DNA from: Flaviflagellibacter deserti
GTDB lineage: Bacteria > Pseudomonadota > Alphaproteobacteria > Rhizobiales > Methylopilaceae
NCBI RefSeq assembly: GCF_042652085.1
Contig: NZ_JBHSJF010000006.1
Location: 496,001-560,000 of the forward strand
DNA: 64,000 bases
Direction: 5' to 3'
Part shown: piece after piece, positions 14,694 to 22,132 of the stretch
How the letters are laid out: each line of letters starts with the position of its first letter
How positions within the stretch are numbered: position 1 is the first letter of the stretch
The notes under the pieces: generated by a model
Told to the model about the DNA's origin: nothing
The model's database searches: none
Seen by the model: only the letters and a program-made list of their open reading frames with translations
Program-made: the position numbers and the translations under genes

Positions 14694-17336
14694 TCAGCTC
14701 GAAGCGCGTCGGCTTTTCGCCGCCGGCTTCTTCGTAACGGCCTTCTTCGCGGCAGGTTTCGCCTTCGACGCGGTTTTTGCCGAAGTGCTGGCCTTCGCCC
14801 GGCCGCGTGCAGGCTTGCCGCCGCCGCCAGCCGCTGCTTTCGCGGCGATCAGGGAGATCGCTTCCTCGAGCGTGAAGCTGTCCGGATCGCGGCTCTTCGG
14901 AATCGTCGCGTTGATCTTGCCGTGGCTGACATAAGGACCGTACTTGCCCGCCCGGAGCGTGACCGGCCCGCCGTCCGGATGATCGCCGAGCACCTTCGCC
15001 GGCGCGCTTTCGCGTCCGCCGCGACCGGCCTTCTTCTCGGCGATGACCGTGACAGCGCGGTTGAGGCCGACCTCGAACACCTCTTCGGGCGTCGGCAAAT
15101 TGGCATAGGTGCCGTCGTGCGAGACGTACGGTCCGTAGCGGCCGATACCGGCCTGGATCATCTTGCCCGTCTCAGGGTGTGGGCCGACATCGCGCGGCAG
15201 CGAGAGGAGGGCGAGCGCCCTGTCCAGCTCCAGCTCGGCGGCGGACCAGCCCTTTGGCAGGGACGCGCGTTTCGGCTTCTCGCCTTCTCCGAGTTGTACA
15301 TACGGGCCGAAGCGGCCGTCCTTGACGGTGACGTCGAGACCGGTGTCCGGATCCTGGCCGAGCACGCGGCTGCCGTCGCCGCCGAGGCCTGCCTTGTCGT
15401 CCGTGCCTTCGGTGGGCGTCGCGAGCTGGCGGGTGTAGCGGCATTCCGGATAGTTCGAGCAGCCGATGAAGGCGCCGTATTTCGAGGTCTTCAGCGACAG
15501 CCGGCCGGTGCCGCAGACCGGGCACGCGCGCGGGTCGCCGCCGTCCGCGCGATTCGGGAAGATGTGTGGGCCTAGGATCTCGTTGAGAGCATCCAGCACT
15601 TCGCCGGTGCGCAGGTCCTTGGTGCCGGCGATCGCCGCCGCGAAGTCTTTCCAGAAGTCACGCAGGACCTCCTTCCAGTCGAGCTCGTGATCCGAGATCA
15701 GGTCGAGCTTCTCTTCGAGCCCGGCAGTGAAATCGTATTCGACGTAGCGGCGGAAGAAGCTTTCGAGGAAGGCCGTCAGCAGGCGTCCGTTGTCCTGCGG
15801 AACCAGGCGCTTCTTGTCGATCTCGACATAGCCGCGGTCGCGCAGCACGCCGATTGTCGCCGCGTAGGTCGACGGGCGGCCGATGCCGAGCTCTTCCAGC
15901 TTCTTGACGAGCGTCGCCTCCGTATAGCGCGGCGGCGGCTCGGTGAAGTGCTGGTCGGCGGCGATGTTCTTCGCATCGAGCGGATCGTGAGTCGCGAGCG
16001 GCGGCAGGCGGCGGGCGTCTTCCTCGTCCGTATCGTCGTCCTTGCCTTCGTTATAGAGGGCGAGGAAGCCGTCGAAGGTGATGACGGTGCCGGTGGCGCG
16101 CAGTTCGAGCCCGCGACCGCCGGCCTGGGCGACGATCTCGGCGGTGGTACGCTCGACCTCGGCCGATTCCATCTGGCTCGCGACCGTGCGCTTCCAGACC
16201 AGTTCATAGAGGTCGAACTGGTCCTTATCGAGATATTTGCGGACGTCGGCCGGACGGCGCGTGACGTCGGTCGGACGGATCGCCTCGTGCGCTTCCTGGG
16301 CGTTCTTCGCCTTTGTCTTGTAGATGCGCGGCGCGCCCGGCAAATAGCGCTTGTCGAAGCTCCGGCCGATGAACGAACGGACAGAGGAGATCGCTTCCGG
16401 AGCGATCTGCACGCCGTCGGTTCGCATATAGGTGATCAGGCCGACCGTCTCGCCGCCGATATCGACACCCTCGTAAAGCCGCTGCGCGGTGCGCATCGTA
16501 TTCGTTGCCGAATAGCCGAGCTTGCGCGAGGCTTCCTGCTGCAGCGTCGAGGTGGTGAAGGGCGGGTAGGGATGGCGCTTGCCGGGCTTGGATTCGACCG
16601 AGGCGACGGTGAACTGGGCGAAATCGAGTGCGCGTTTGAAGGCTTCCGCCTGTTCGCGGGTGCCGACATCGAGGCGGCCGATCTTCTTGCCGTCGGCACC
16701 CACGAGGCGAGCCTCGAACTGCTCGCCCTTTTTCGTGGCCAGCGTAGCGACGAGCGACCAGTATTCCTGGGTAACGAAGGCCTCGATCTCGCGTTCGCGG
16801 TCGCAGACGAGACGGAGCGCCACCGACTGGACGCGACCAGCCGAGCGAGCGCCCGGCAGCTTGCGCCAGAGGACCGGCGACAGCGTGAAGCCGACTAGAT
16901 AGTCCAGCGCGCGGCGGGCGAGATAGGCGTCGACCAGGGCCGCGTCGATCTCGCGCGGCTGTTTCATCGCGTCGAGCACGGACTGCTTGGTGATGGCGTT
17001 GAAGACGACGCGCTCGATCTTCTGGCTCTTCAGCGCCTTCTTCTCACGCAGGATTTCGAGGACGTGCCAGGAAATGGCCTCGCCTTCGCGATCCGGGTCG
17101 GTGGCGAGGATCAGCCGGTCGGCGCCTTTGACGGCGCGGGCGATGTCCGCCATCCGCTTCTGCGCCTTGGCATCGACCTCCCACAACATGCGGAAATCGG
17201 CATCCGGGTCGACCGAGCCATCCTTGGGCGGCAGGTCGCGGACGTGGCCGTACGATGCCAGGACCTCATAGCCCGAGCCCAGATATTTATTGATCGTCTT
17301 GGCCTTGGCCGGCGACTCGACGATGACGAGATCCAT
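14694..17336 (-). CDS. topA: DNA topoisomerase I (type IA)
   Basis: An 880-residue omega protein that relaxes negative supercoils. The Toprim domain carries E7 (IVESPAKAKTI) and the acidic triad LATDPDREGEAI. The catalytic Tyr is Y303 in ITYMRTDG. One four-Cys zinc finger follows (CPVCGTGRL ... GCSNYPECRY), then three topoisomerase C-terminal repeats with the recurring G-R/K-Y/F-G-P-Y-V core, and a Lys/Ala-rich tail that probably aids DNA binding. It heads the topA-rnr-DUF983-NUDIX(-MFS) transcript. Confidence 0.97.
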   Translation of the reverse strand: MDLVIVESPAKAKTINKYLGSGYEVLASYGHVRDLPPKDGSVDPDADFRMLWEVDAKAQKRMADIARAVKGADRLILATDPDREGEAISWHVLEILREKKALKSQKIERVVFNAITKQSVLDAMKQPREIDAALVDAYLARRALDYLVGFTLSPVLWRKLPGARSAGRVQSVALRLVCDREREIEAFVTQEYWSLVATLATKKGEQFEARLVGADGKKIGRLDVGTREQAEAFKRALDFAQFTVASVESKPGKRHPYPPFTTSTLQQEASRKLGYSATNTMRTAQRLYEGVDIGGETVGLITYMRTDGVQIAPEAISSVRSFIGRSFDKRYLPGAPRIYKTKAKNAQEAHEAIRPTDVTRRPADVRKYLDKDQFDLYELVWKRTVASQMESAEVERTTAEIVAQAGGRGLELRATGTVITFDGFLALYNEGKDDDTDEEDARRLPPLATHDPLDAKNIAADQHFTEPPPRYTEATLVKKLEELGIGRPSTYAATIGVLRDRGYVEIDKKRLVPQDNGRLLTAFLESFFRRYVEYDFTAGLEEKLDLISDHELDWKEVLRDFWKDFAAAIAGTKDLRTGEVLDALNEILGPHIFPNRADGGDPRACPVCGTGRLSLKTSKYGAFIGCSNYPECRYTRQLATPTEGTDDKAGLGGDGSRVLGQDPDTGLDVTVKDGRFGPYVQLGEGEKPKRASLPKGWSAAELELDRALALLSLPRDVGPHPETGKMIQAGIGRYGPYVSHDGTYANLPTPEEVFEVGLNRAVTVIAEKKAGRGGRESAPAKVLGDHPDGGPVTLRAGKYGPYVSHGKINATIPKSRDPDSFTLEEAISLIAAKAAAGGGGKPARGRAKASTSAKTASKAKPAAKKAVTKKPAAKSRRASS

Positions 17337-17445
17337 GGTCGCAATCTAATTTGGGAGGAGGGGGCCGCAATCCCCGAAGCGGCCGTGAAGATGGGGAAGC
17401 GGTGACGGCCTGTCAAACGGGACGATACGGGCAGTCGGGTTTCCC

Positions 17446-18036
17446 CTATTGGGGAACACGTTCCGCATCGACCACGATTGCGATTGCGCCGATAACGGAT
17501 TCGCCGTCGACGACCGGCAGCGCGGCCTGAATCAGTATGCGGCCGTCGCCAGTTTCCGGCGCGGACAGAACGATCTTGTCCGGCTCGGCGGAGATCACCG
17601 ACTGCCAGGCACGCTCGTCGCCCTGGTAGAAATCCGAAGTCGGAGCGGTCTGCGCGACGTTCCAGCCATAGCCGTCCGTGACCTGGATATCGACGACGGC
17701 TCCGCCGGGTGCGGAGGAGACGATATCCTTCAGCTTTGCAGAGACCGGATTGTTGAACACCGAATCGACAAGCGGCCGCGGGCCCTTGCGATCGGCTGCC
17801 ATTTCGTTGCGCCAGCGCGCGTCTTCGGCAAGCGTCTCGGGATAACCAAATTTCCGGTGTTGCCGGGTCGAGACGCGGATGGCGTCGCGGAGTGCGGGGT
17901 CGGAGGTGAAGGTCGCTCCCAGATCGCGCGCATAGCGCTCGACCTTCTGGCGTGCGGCGGAGTCTGTCTGCGCCATGGCCGGAGAAGCGAGTGCGACCAC
18001 GATGAACGCGATCGGTAGGTGATGACGGACCTGCAT
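17446..18036 (-). CDS. Secreted single-Cache (PDC-like) protein, copy 1
   Basis: A 196-residue protein with a signal peptide (MQVRHHLPIAFIVVALASPAMA) and no further membrane segment or output domain. The conserved core TDGYGWNVAQ ... TSDFYQGDERAWQ and the final strand SVIGAIAIVVDAE resemble periplasmic Cache/PDC ligand-binding folds of chemoreceptors and histidine kinases. It is clearly paralogous to the next gene upstream (18100-18756), which carries DGWGWNVGQ and TSDYYQGDE. A terminator hairpin (18055-18079) separates them. Family membership rests on this motif; the ligand is unknown. Confidence 0.65.
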   Translation of the reverse strand: MQVRHHLPIAFIVVALASPAMAQTDSAARQKVERYARDLGATFTSDPALRDAIRVSTRQHRKFGYPETLAEDARWRNEMAADRKGPRPLVDSVFNNPVSAKLKDIVSSAPGGAVVDIQVTDGYGWNVAQTAPTSDFYQGDERAWQSVISAEPDKIVLSAPETGDGRILIQAALPVVDGESVIGAIAIVVDAERVPQ

Positions 18037-18053
18037 AAGAGATCTCCGGCAAC

Positions 18054-18079
18054 AAAAAGGGCGGCCGAAGCCGCCCTTT
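18054..18079 (-). terminator. Intrinsic terminator between the two Cache-like genes
   Basis: On the minus strand AAAGGGCGGC-TTCG-GCCGCCCTTT is followed by TTG. It is a 10-bp stem with a stable UUCG tetraloop (18056-18079) and lies 20 bp after the 218-residue gene and 18 bp before the start of its paralogue. Confidence 0.85.
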
Positions 18080-18099
18080 CTTCAATCCATTGAGATTGA

Positions 18100-18756
18100 T
18101 TATTTCACCTTGCTGACGTCAACGCCGATAGTCACCGCGCCGATATTCTTGTCGCCGTCCTTAATGGGCAGCGAGACGTGCGAGTAGCGGACGCCGTCTT
18201 CCTCAACGATCGGCAGAACTTCGACGCCGTCCGAGGCGAACGTCTTCTGCCACTTGCCTTCGTCACCCTGGTAATAATCAGAGGTGCCGCCGGTTTGGCC
18301 AACGTTCCAGCCCCAGCCGTCCATCACGAAGATCTCGGTGACTGCGCCCTTGGGCTCGGCCTTCTCCATCTGCTCGGTGAGGAATTTGGACGTGGCGTTG
18401 CCGCGCGCTGCCTTGATCAGCTCTTCGCCCTTCTTTGTGTTCACCTCAAGGGAGTCCTTGGTCAGCTCGGTGAGCGAATCGACCGCCTTCTTTTCCTTCT
18501 CCGGACCGCTCTTGGCGACGCGCCACTGGCTGTCCATCACTGTGACGTCGTCCAGCGACATCTTCTTGTGCTCAGCCGTCGAGGCCTTGATCGCGGCAAG
18601 AAGCTTCGGGTCCTTCGACCACTTCGCGAGAAAGTCCTTGGCGTACTTCTCTACGGCCGGCCCAGGCATTTCTTCTTTCTTGTCCTGAGCGAAAGCCGCA
18701 CCGGTGCCCATCGCCAGCGACAAAGCTACCAGCGAAGCAAAATGCATTTTCTTCAT
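18100..18756 (-). CDS. Secreted single-Cache (PDC-like) protein, copy 2
   Basis: A 218-residue protein with a clear signal peptide (MKKMHFASLVALSLAMGTGAAFA), a Lys-rich helical first half and a C-terminal Cache-like core (MDGWGWNVGQ, TSDYYQGDEGKWQ, SHVSLPIKDGDKNIGAVTIGVDVS). It has no anchor and no signalling domain, so it would be a free periplasmic protein. It shares the core with the adjacent 196-residue protein, indicating tandem duplication and divergence. GGGG lies upstream of the start, and the 5' leader holds a perfect 8-bp hairpin (18782-18802). Confidence 0.65.
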   Translation of the reverse strand: MKKMHFASLVALSLAMGTGAAFAQDKKEEMPGPAVEKYAKDFLAKWSKDPKLLAAIKASTAEHKKMSLDDVTVMDSQWRVAKSGPEKEKKAVDSLTELTKDSLEVNTKKGEELIKAARGNATSKFLTEQMEKAEPKGAVTEIFVMDGWGWNVGQTGGTSDYYQGDEGKWQKTFASDGVEVLPIVEEDGVRYSHVSLPIKDGDKNIGAVTIGVDVSKVK

Positions 18757-18781
18757 TGTAGGCGTTTCCCCTGTTTTATTT

Positions 18782-18841
18782 GAAGGATCTTGCTGATCCT
18801 TCTATCGGGGAACCTAGCACAAACTCCCGGTGCGAAATCAA
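18782..18841 (-). promoter_or_regulatory. Candidate promoter and leader hairpin for the Cache-like gene
   Basis: On the minus strand TTGATT (18841-18836) is followed after 17 bp by GCTAGG (18818-18813), or after 19 bp by TAGGTT, the same -10-like hexamer seen before rpmG. Downstream the leader contains GAAGGATC-AGCAA-GATCCTTC (18802-18782), a perfect 8-bp stem about 25 nt before the ATG. The hairpin is certain; its role is not. Confidence 0.4.
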
Positions 18842-18893
18842 GGGCTTCGTCGGCACCGGGAGTTGTGGATGTTAGCGCCGCATGGCCAATGCT

Positions 18894-19112
18894 TTAGGCG
18901 GCTCGCGGGGCGGTGTGGTCCAGGTGGCGCGAGCGATCCTTCATCGCCGCTCTCGCTGCCCGCTGCGCCTCGTCGGCGGTCTTGAAGATCTGACCGTCAA
19001 TGCAGAACACACCCGGTTCCGCTGCGTGGAACCGGTAATTCGTGCCATCGCTCTCGCGAGCAACGAGACCAACCGCACGCCCCTCGACCTCGATCAGGTA
19101 AACGTCCGACAT
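18894..19112 (-). CDS. Small conserved hypothetical protein
   Basis: A 72-residue protein from ATG 19112, with GGAG about 8 nt upstream. It begins with MSDVYLIEVEGRAVGLVARESDG and has one Cys in GVFCIDGQIF, followed by the helix TADEAQRAARAAMKDR. No signal peptide or membrane segment. A longer in-frame reading to 19274 lacks a ribosome-binding site and has atypical composition, so I excluded it. I do not recognise the family; the compact alpha/beta pattern looks like a real small protein. Confidence 0.6.
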   Translation of the reverse strand: MSDVYLIEVEGRAVGLVARESDGTNYRFHAAEPGVFCIDGQIFKTADEAQRAARAAMKDRSRHLDHTAPRAA

Positions 19113-19306
19113 GTGGTACTCCGTACTTGGCCGATTCCCCTGCCTAGAGACCATGCCTAGACGGTTTCGATGACAAGGGTTTGGCCGCGCATACAACGGG
19201 TCCGGGGCCGCAAAGTTCCACTGAAAATTCATCCTTTCGACGGATGCTTCCGAAAGCCGGAACGTCGCTCTCAATCAATTGATTCCAGAGGTTTATCTCG
19301 CCTCCG

Positions 19307-20245
19307 ATGCTGACCGGAATCTTGCTCAAGATTTGCTCGGCCTTCGCCTTCACTGTGATGGCGGCGCTGATCCGCATGATCGGCGACGACGTGCCCACAG
19401 GAGAGATCGTCTTCTTTCGAAGCGCGCTCGCGCTCGTGCCGATTCTGGTCTGGTTCGGGTTGCACGGAGAGATCCGTTCGGCGGTGCGAACGGCGTCGAT
19501 CGGCGGGCATCTGATCCGTACCACTGTCGGTGCTGCGGCCATGTTCTGCATGTTCGCCGGCCTGGCCCGCCTGTCGCTGCCGGACTCGACCATGCTGACC
19601 TATGCCTCGCCGCTGATGGTGGTCGGCCTGGCCGCTGTCATCCTCCGCGAACCTCTGCATCTGGCCCGGCTGTTCGCGGTGCTGATTGGCCTCGTCGGCG
19701 TCGGCGTGATGCTCTGGCCGCATCTGGCCAATGGCGATCTGGTCGCCTCGCTGAGCGTCGGCTCAACCGGTGCCAACCGGACCTCCGAGGGTTTCCTGTT
19801 CGCGTTGGCCGGCGCCTTCTTCACCGCCTGCGCGATGGTTCAGGTGCGCCGCCTCGTCCAGAGCGAGGCCACGGCGGCGATCGTCTTCTATTTCTCGAGC
19901 TTTTCGGCGCTGTTTGCCCTGTTCACGCTGCCATGGGGCTGGGTCGTTCCCGACATGAAAACGATGGCGATCCTCGTTACGATCGGCTTTCTCGGCGGCG
20001 TCGGGCAGATCCTGCTGACGCAGGGATATCGCTATGCCGAAGCCTCGGTGATCGCTCCGTTCGAATACACGACCCTGATCTGGTCGCTCGGCATCGGCTG
20101 GTTCGCGTTCGGCGACCTGCCGGACCTGTTCGCGCTGTTCGGCGGGCTGATCGTCATCGGCTCGGGCATGATCGTCATCGCTCACGAACGCCGCCGCGGC
20201 ATCGAACGGGCAAAAGCGCGCGAGGCCGAGGCGCCGCCGGGCTAG
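19307..20245 (+). CDS. DMT superfamily transporter (EamA family)
   Basis: A 312-residue inner-membrane protein with ten predicted helices made of two EamA repeats. Characteristic segments are FAFTVMAALIRMIGDDVPTGEIVFFRSA, the end-of-repeat TYASPLMVVGLAAVILREPL, and in the second half YRYAEASVIAPFEYTTLIWS. Such proteins export amino acids, nucleosides or other metabolites; the substrate is unknown. It stands alone, 55 bp upstream of the TPP riboswitch. Confidence 0.88.
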   Translation: MLTGILLKICSAFAFTVMAALIRMIGDDVPTGEIVFFRSALALVPILVWFGLHGEIRSAVRTASIGGHLIRTTVGAAAMFCMFAGLARLSLPDSTMLTYASPLMVVGLAAVILREPLHLARLFAVLIGLVGVGVMLWPHLANGDLVASLSVGSTGANRTSEGFLFALAGAFFTACAMVQVRRLVQSEATAAIVFYFSSFSALFALFTLPWGWVVPDMKTMAILVTIGFLGGVGQILLTQGYRYAEASVIAPFEYTTLIWSLGIGWFAFGDLPDLFALFGGLIVIGSGMIVIAHERRRGIERAKAREAEAPPG

Positions 20246-20300
20246 CAGTGGTGGGGCGGGCCGCTTGCGTCCCGAGAGGTCGCGCTATATGTGACGCCGC

Positions 20301-20391
20301 AATCTCCTTGGGGTGCGCTCTGCGCTGAGAGGCCTGTGTAACAGGCCAACCCACGAACCTGATCCGGGTCATGCCGGCGGAGGAAAGCGGG
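20301..20391 (+). promoter_or_regulatory. TPP riboswitch (THI element)
   Basis: The conserved thi-box blocks are all present: CTTGGGGTGC, CTGAGAGG, then ACCTGATCCGGGTCATGCCG and GCGGAGGAAAG. The GGAGGA in the closing P1 region is also the ribosome-binding site of thiD, whose ATG follows within a few nucleotides. Binding of thiamin pyrophosphate would therefore hide the ribosome-binding site and block translation. No separate terminator hairpin is present. Confidence 0.95.
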
Positions 20392-21210
20392 ATGGCCCAG
20401 ACGGCGTCCACCATACCGATTGCGCTCACGATTGCCGGCACCGATCCTTCGGGCGGCGCGGGAATCCAGGCCGATCTCAAGACCTTCTCGGCGCTCGGCG
20501 CCTATGGCGCGACGGTGATCACCGCGCTGGTCGCCCAGAACACGATGGGCGTACGTTCGATCCACGACGTGCCACCGCAATTCATCGCCGAACAGATGGC
20601 GTCGGTATTCGACGATCTCGATGTGAAGGCGGTGAAGATCGGCATGCTGTCGCGGCCCGAGGTCATCGAGACGGTGGCAGCCGGGCTCGAGCGCTACAAT
20701 TCCGGGACGGTCGTTCTCGACCCTGTGATGGTGGCGGCGTCGGGCGACCGGCTGCTCGTTCCAGAAGCGGTCGAAGCGCTACGAACCGTCCTGATCCCTA
20801 AGGCCCTGATCATCACTCCGAACATCCCGGAGGCGGCGGCTCTGCTCGATGCGCCGCTCGCCGAGAACGAGGCGGACATGATCGCCCAGGCGGAGACCTT
20901 GTTGGACCTGGGCTGTCGCGCGGTTCTGGTGAAGGGCGGCCACGGGCTCGGTCCGCAGAGCGTCGACATCCTGCTCAGCGACGAGGGCTTGAGTCGGTTC
21001 CCGGCCCGGCGAATCTCGACACAGAACACGCACGGTACCGGTTGTACCCTGTCGTCCGCGATCTGCGCGGAACTGGCGAAAGGCCGTTCGCTGACCGAAT
21101 CGGTCTCTGCCGCGAAGGCCTATATCAGCGCCGCAATCGAGGCCTCCGACCTGCTTTCAGTGGGCAAAGGGCACGGCCCCGTTCACCATTTCCACGCTCT
21201 TTGGCGCTGA
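20392..21210 (+). CDS. thiD: Hydroxymethylpyrimidine/phosphomethylpyrimidine kinase
   Basis: A 272-residue ribokinase-fold enzyme that phosphorylates HMP to HMP-PP in thiamin biosynthesis. Signatures: AGTDPSGGAGIQADLKTF at the start, VKIGMLS, VLDPVMVA, TPNIPEA and the anion-hole/catalytic motif NTHGTGCTLSSAI. The start is ATG 20392, because the ATG at 20371 lies inside the riboswitch aptamer. It is the only thiamin gene in the window and is directly under TPP control. Confidence 0.95.
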   Translation: MAQTASTIPIALTIAGTDPSGGAGIQADLKTFSALGAYGATVITALVAQNTMGVRSIHDVPPQFIAEQMASVFDDLDVKAVKIGMLSRPEVIETVAAGLERYNSGTVVLDPVMVAASGDRLLVPEAVEALRTVLIPKALIITPNIPEAAALLDAPLAENEADMIAQAETLLDLGCRAVLVKGGHGLGPQSVDILLSDEGLSRFPARRISTQNTHGTGCTLSSAICAELAKGRSLTESVSAAKAYISAAIEASDLLSVGKGHGPVHHFHALWR

Positions 21211-21239
21211 ATCACAGAAAACCGACGTCAAACTCATAA

Positions 21240-21258
21240 CTGTCACAATCCTGCGCAG
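21240..21258 (+). promoter_or_regulatory. Pho-box-like site (PhoB operator candidate) upstream of plcP
   Basis: CTGTCAC-AATC-CTGCGCA reads as two 7-bp direct repeats at 11-bp spacing, the geometry of the Pho box (consensus CTGTCAT, 4 bp, CTGTCAT). The first half matches 6 of 7 positions. It ends 12 bp before the plcP start, very close to the gene, so either the transcript has a very short leader or the site is coincidental. Confidence 0.5.
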
Positions 21259-21270
21259 TAAGCATGATTG

Positions 21271-22107
21271 ATGGCTGCCATGACTACTGCACGACTCCAG
21301 CCCCGCCGGGTACGGACGCTGTTCATTTCAGACGTCCATCTTGGAACCAAAGGTTGTCAGGCAGACCTGCTGCTTGATTTCCTGAGGGTCCACGACGCCG
21401 ACACCATCTACCTCGTCGGTGACATCGTCGACGGGTGGCGGCTTCAACAGAGCTGGTACTGGCCGCAAAAGCATAACGACGTGGTGCAGAAGCTGCTTCG
21501 CAAGGGACGCGCCGGTGCCCGGATGATCTACATCCCCGGCAACCACGACGAGTTCCTTCGCGATTACTACGGCTCGCACTTCGGCGGCATCGAGGTCGCC
21601 GAGACCGCGATTCACGAGGCGGTGGACGGCACGCGCTATCTCGTCATCCACGGCGACATTTTCGACATGGTCGTTCGCCACGCCCGCTGGCTCGCGCTGC
21701 TCGGCGACTGGGCCTATGTCACCGCGCTGACGATCAACACCTACATCAACATGATCCGCCGTCGCCTCGGCCTGCGCTATTGGTCGCTGTCGGCCTGGGC
21801 GAAGCTGAAGGTGAAGAACGCCGTCAACTTCATCGGCGAATTCGAAGACGCGCTCTCCGGTGAGGCGCTGCGGCAGGGCGCGCAGGGCGTGATCTGTGGG
21901 CATATCCATCATGCGGCGATGCGCGATATGCCGAGCGGCATCCGGTACGTGAATACGGGCGACTGGGTTGAAAGCTGCACCGCCGTTGCCGAAAACTATG
22001 ACGGCACGTTCGAGATCATCCGGTGGAATCGCTCGCTCCGTCTGATTCAGGAAGACGCCGCTGCCGAGCTGGAAACGGCGGCAGGGACCCAGACAGCGGC
22101 GGCGTGA
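21271..22107 (+). CDS. plcP: PlcP-like metallophosphoesterase (phospholipase C for lipid remodelling)
   Basis: A 278-residue calcineurin-like phosphoesterase with all metal-site blocks: S20-D-V-H23-LG, V-G-D51-IVDGW, G90-N-H-D93-EF, then VIHGDIFD and GHIHHAA. These resemble LpxH-type UDP-diacylglucosamine hydrolases, but gene order argues otherwise. In rhizobia and marine roseobacters PlcP (S. meliloti SMc00171) degrades phosphatidylcholine to diacylglycerol under phosphate limitation, and plcP is followed by the glycosyltransferase agt, exactly as here (25 nt gap). A Pho-box-like site precedes it. ATG 21271 or 21280 could be the start. The PlcP role is inferred from context; an LpxH-type function is the alternative. 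Confidence 0.75.
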   Translation: MAAMTTARLQPRRVRTLFISDVHLGTKGCQADLLLDFLRVHDADTIYLVGDIVDGWRLQQSWYWPQKHNDVVQKLLRKGRAGARMIYIPGNHDEFLRDYYGSHFGGIEVAETAIHEAVDGTRYLVIHGDIFDMVVRHARWLALLGDWAYVTALTINTYINMIRRRLGLRYWSLSAWAKLKVKNAVNFIGEFEDALSGEALRQGAQGVICGHIHHAAMRDMPSGIRYVNTGDWVESCTAVAENYDGTFEIIRWNRSLRLIQEDAAAELETAAGTQTAAA

Positions 22108-22132
22108 CCGAGCGCCGCCAGCAGGACGCACC

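Noticed and set aside
17441..17456. TTCCCC-TATT-GGGGAA hairpin as a terminator of the Cache-like gene
   Set aside because: It spans the stop codon, has only six base pairs and no U tract on the minus strand.
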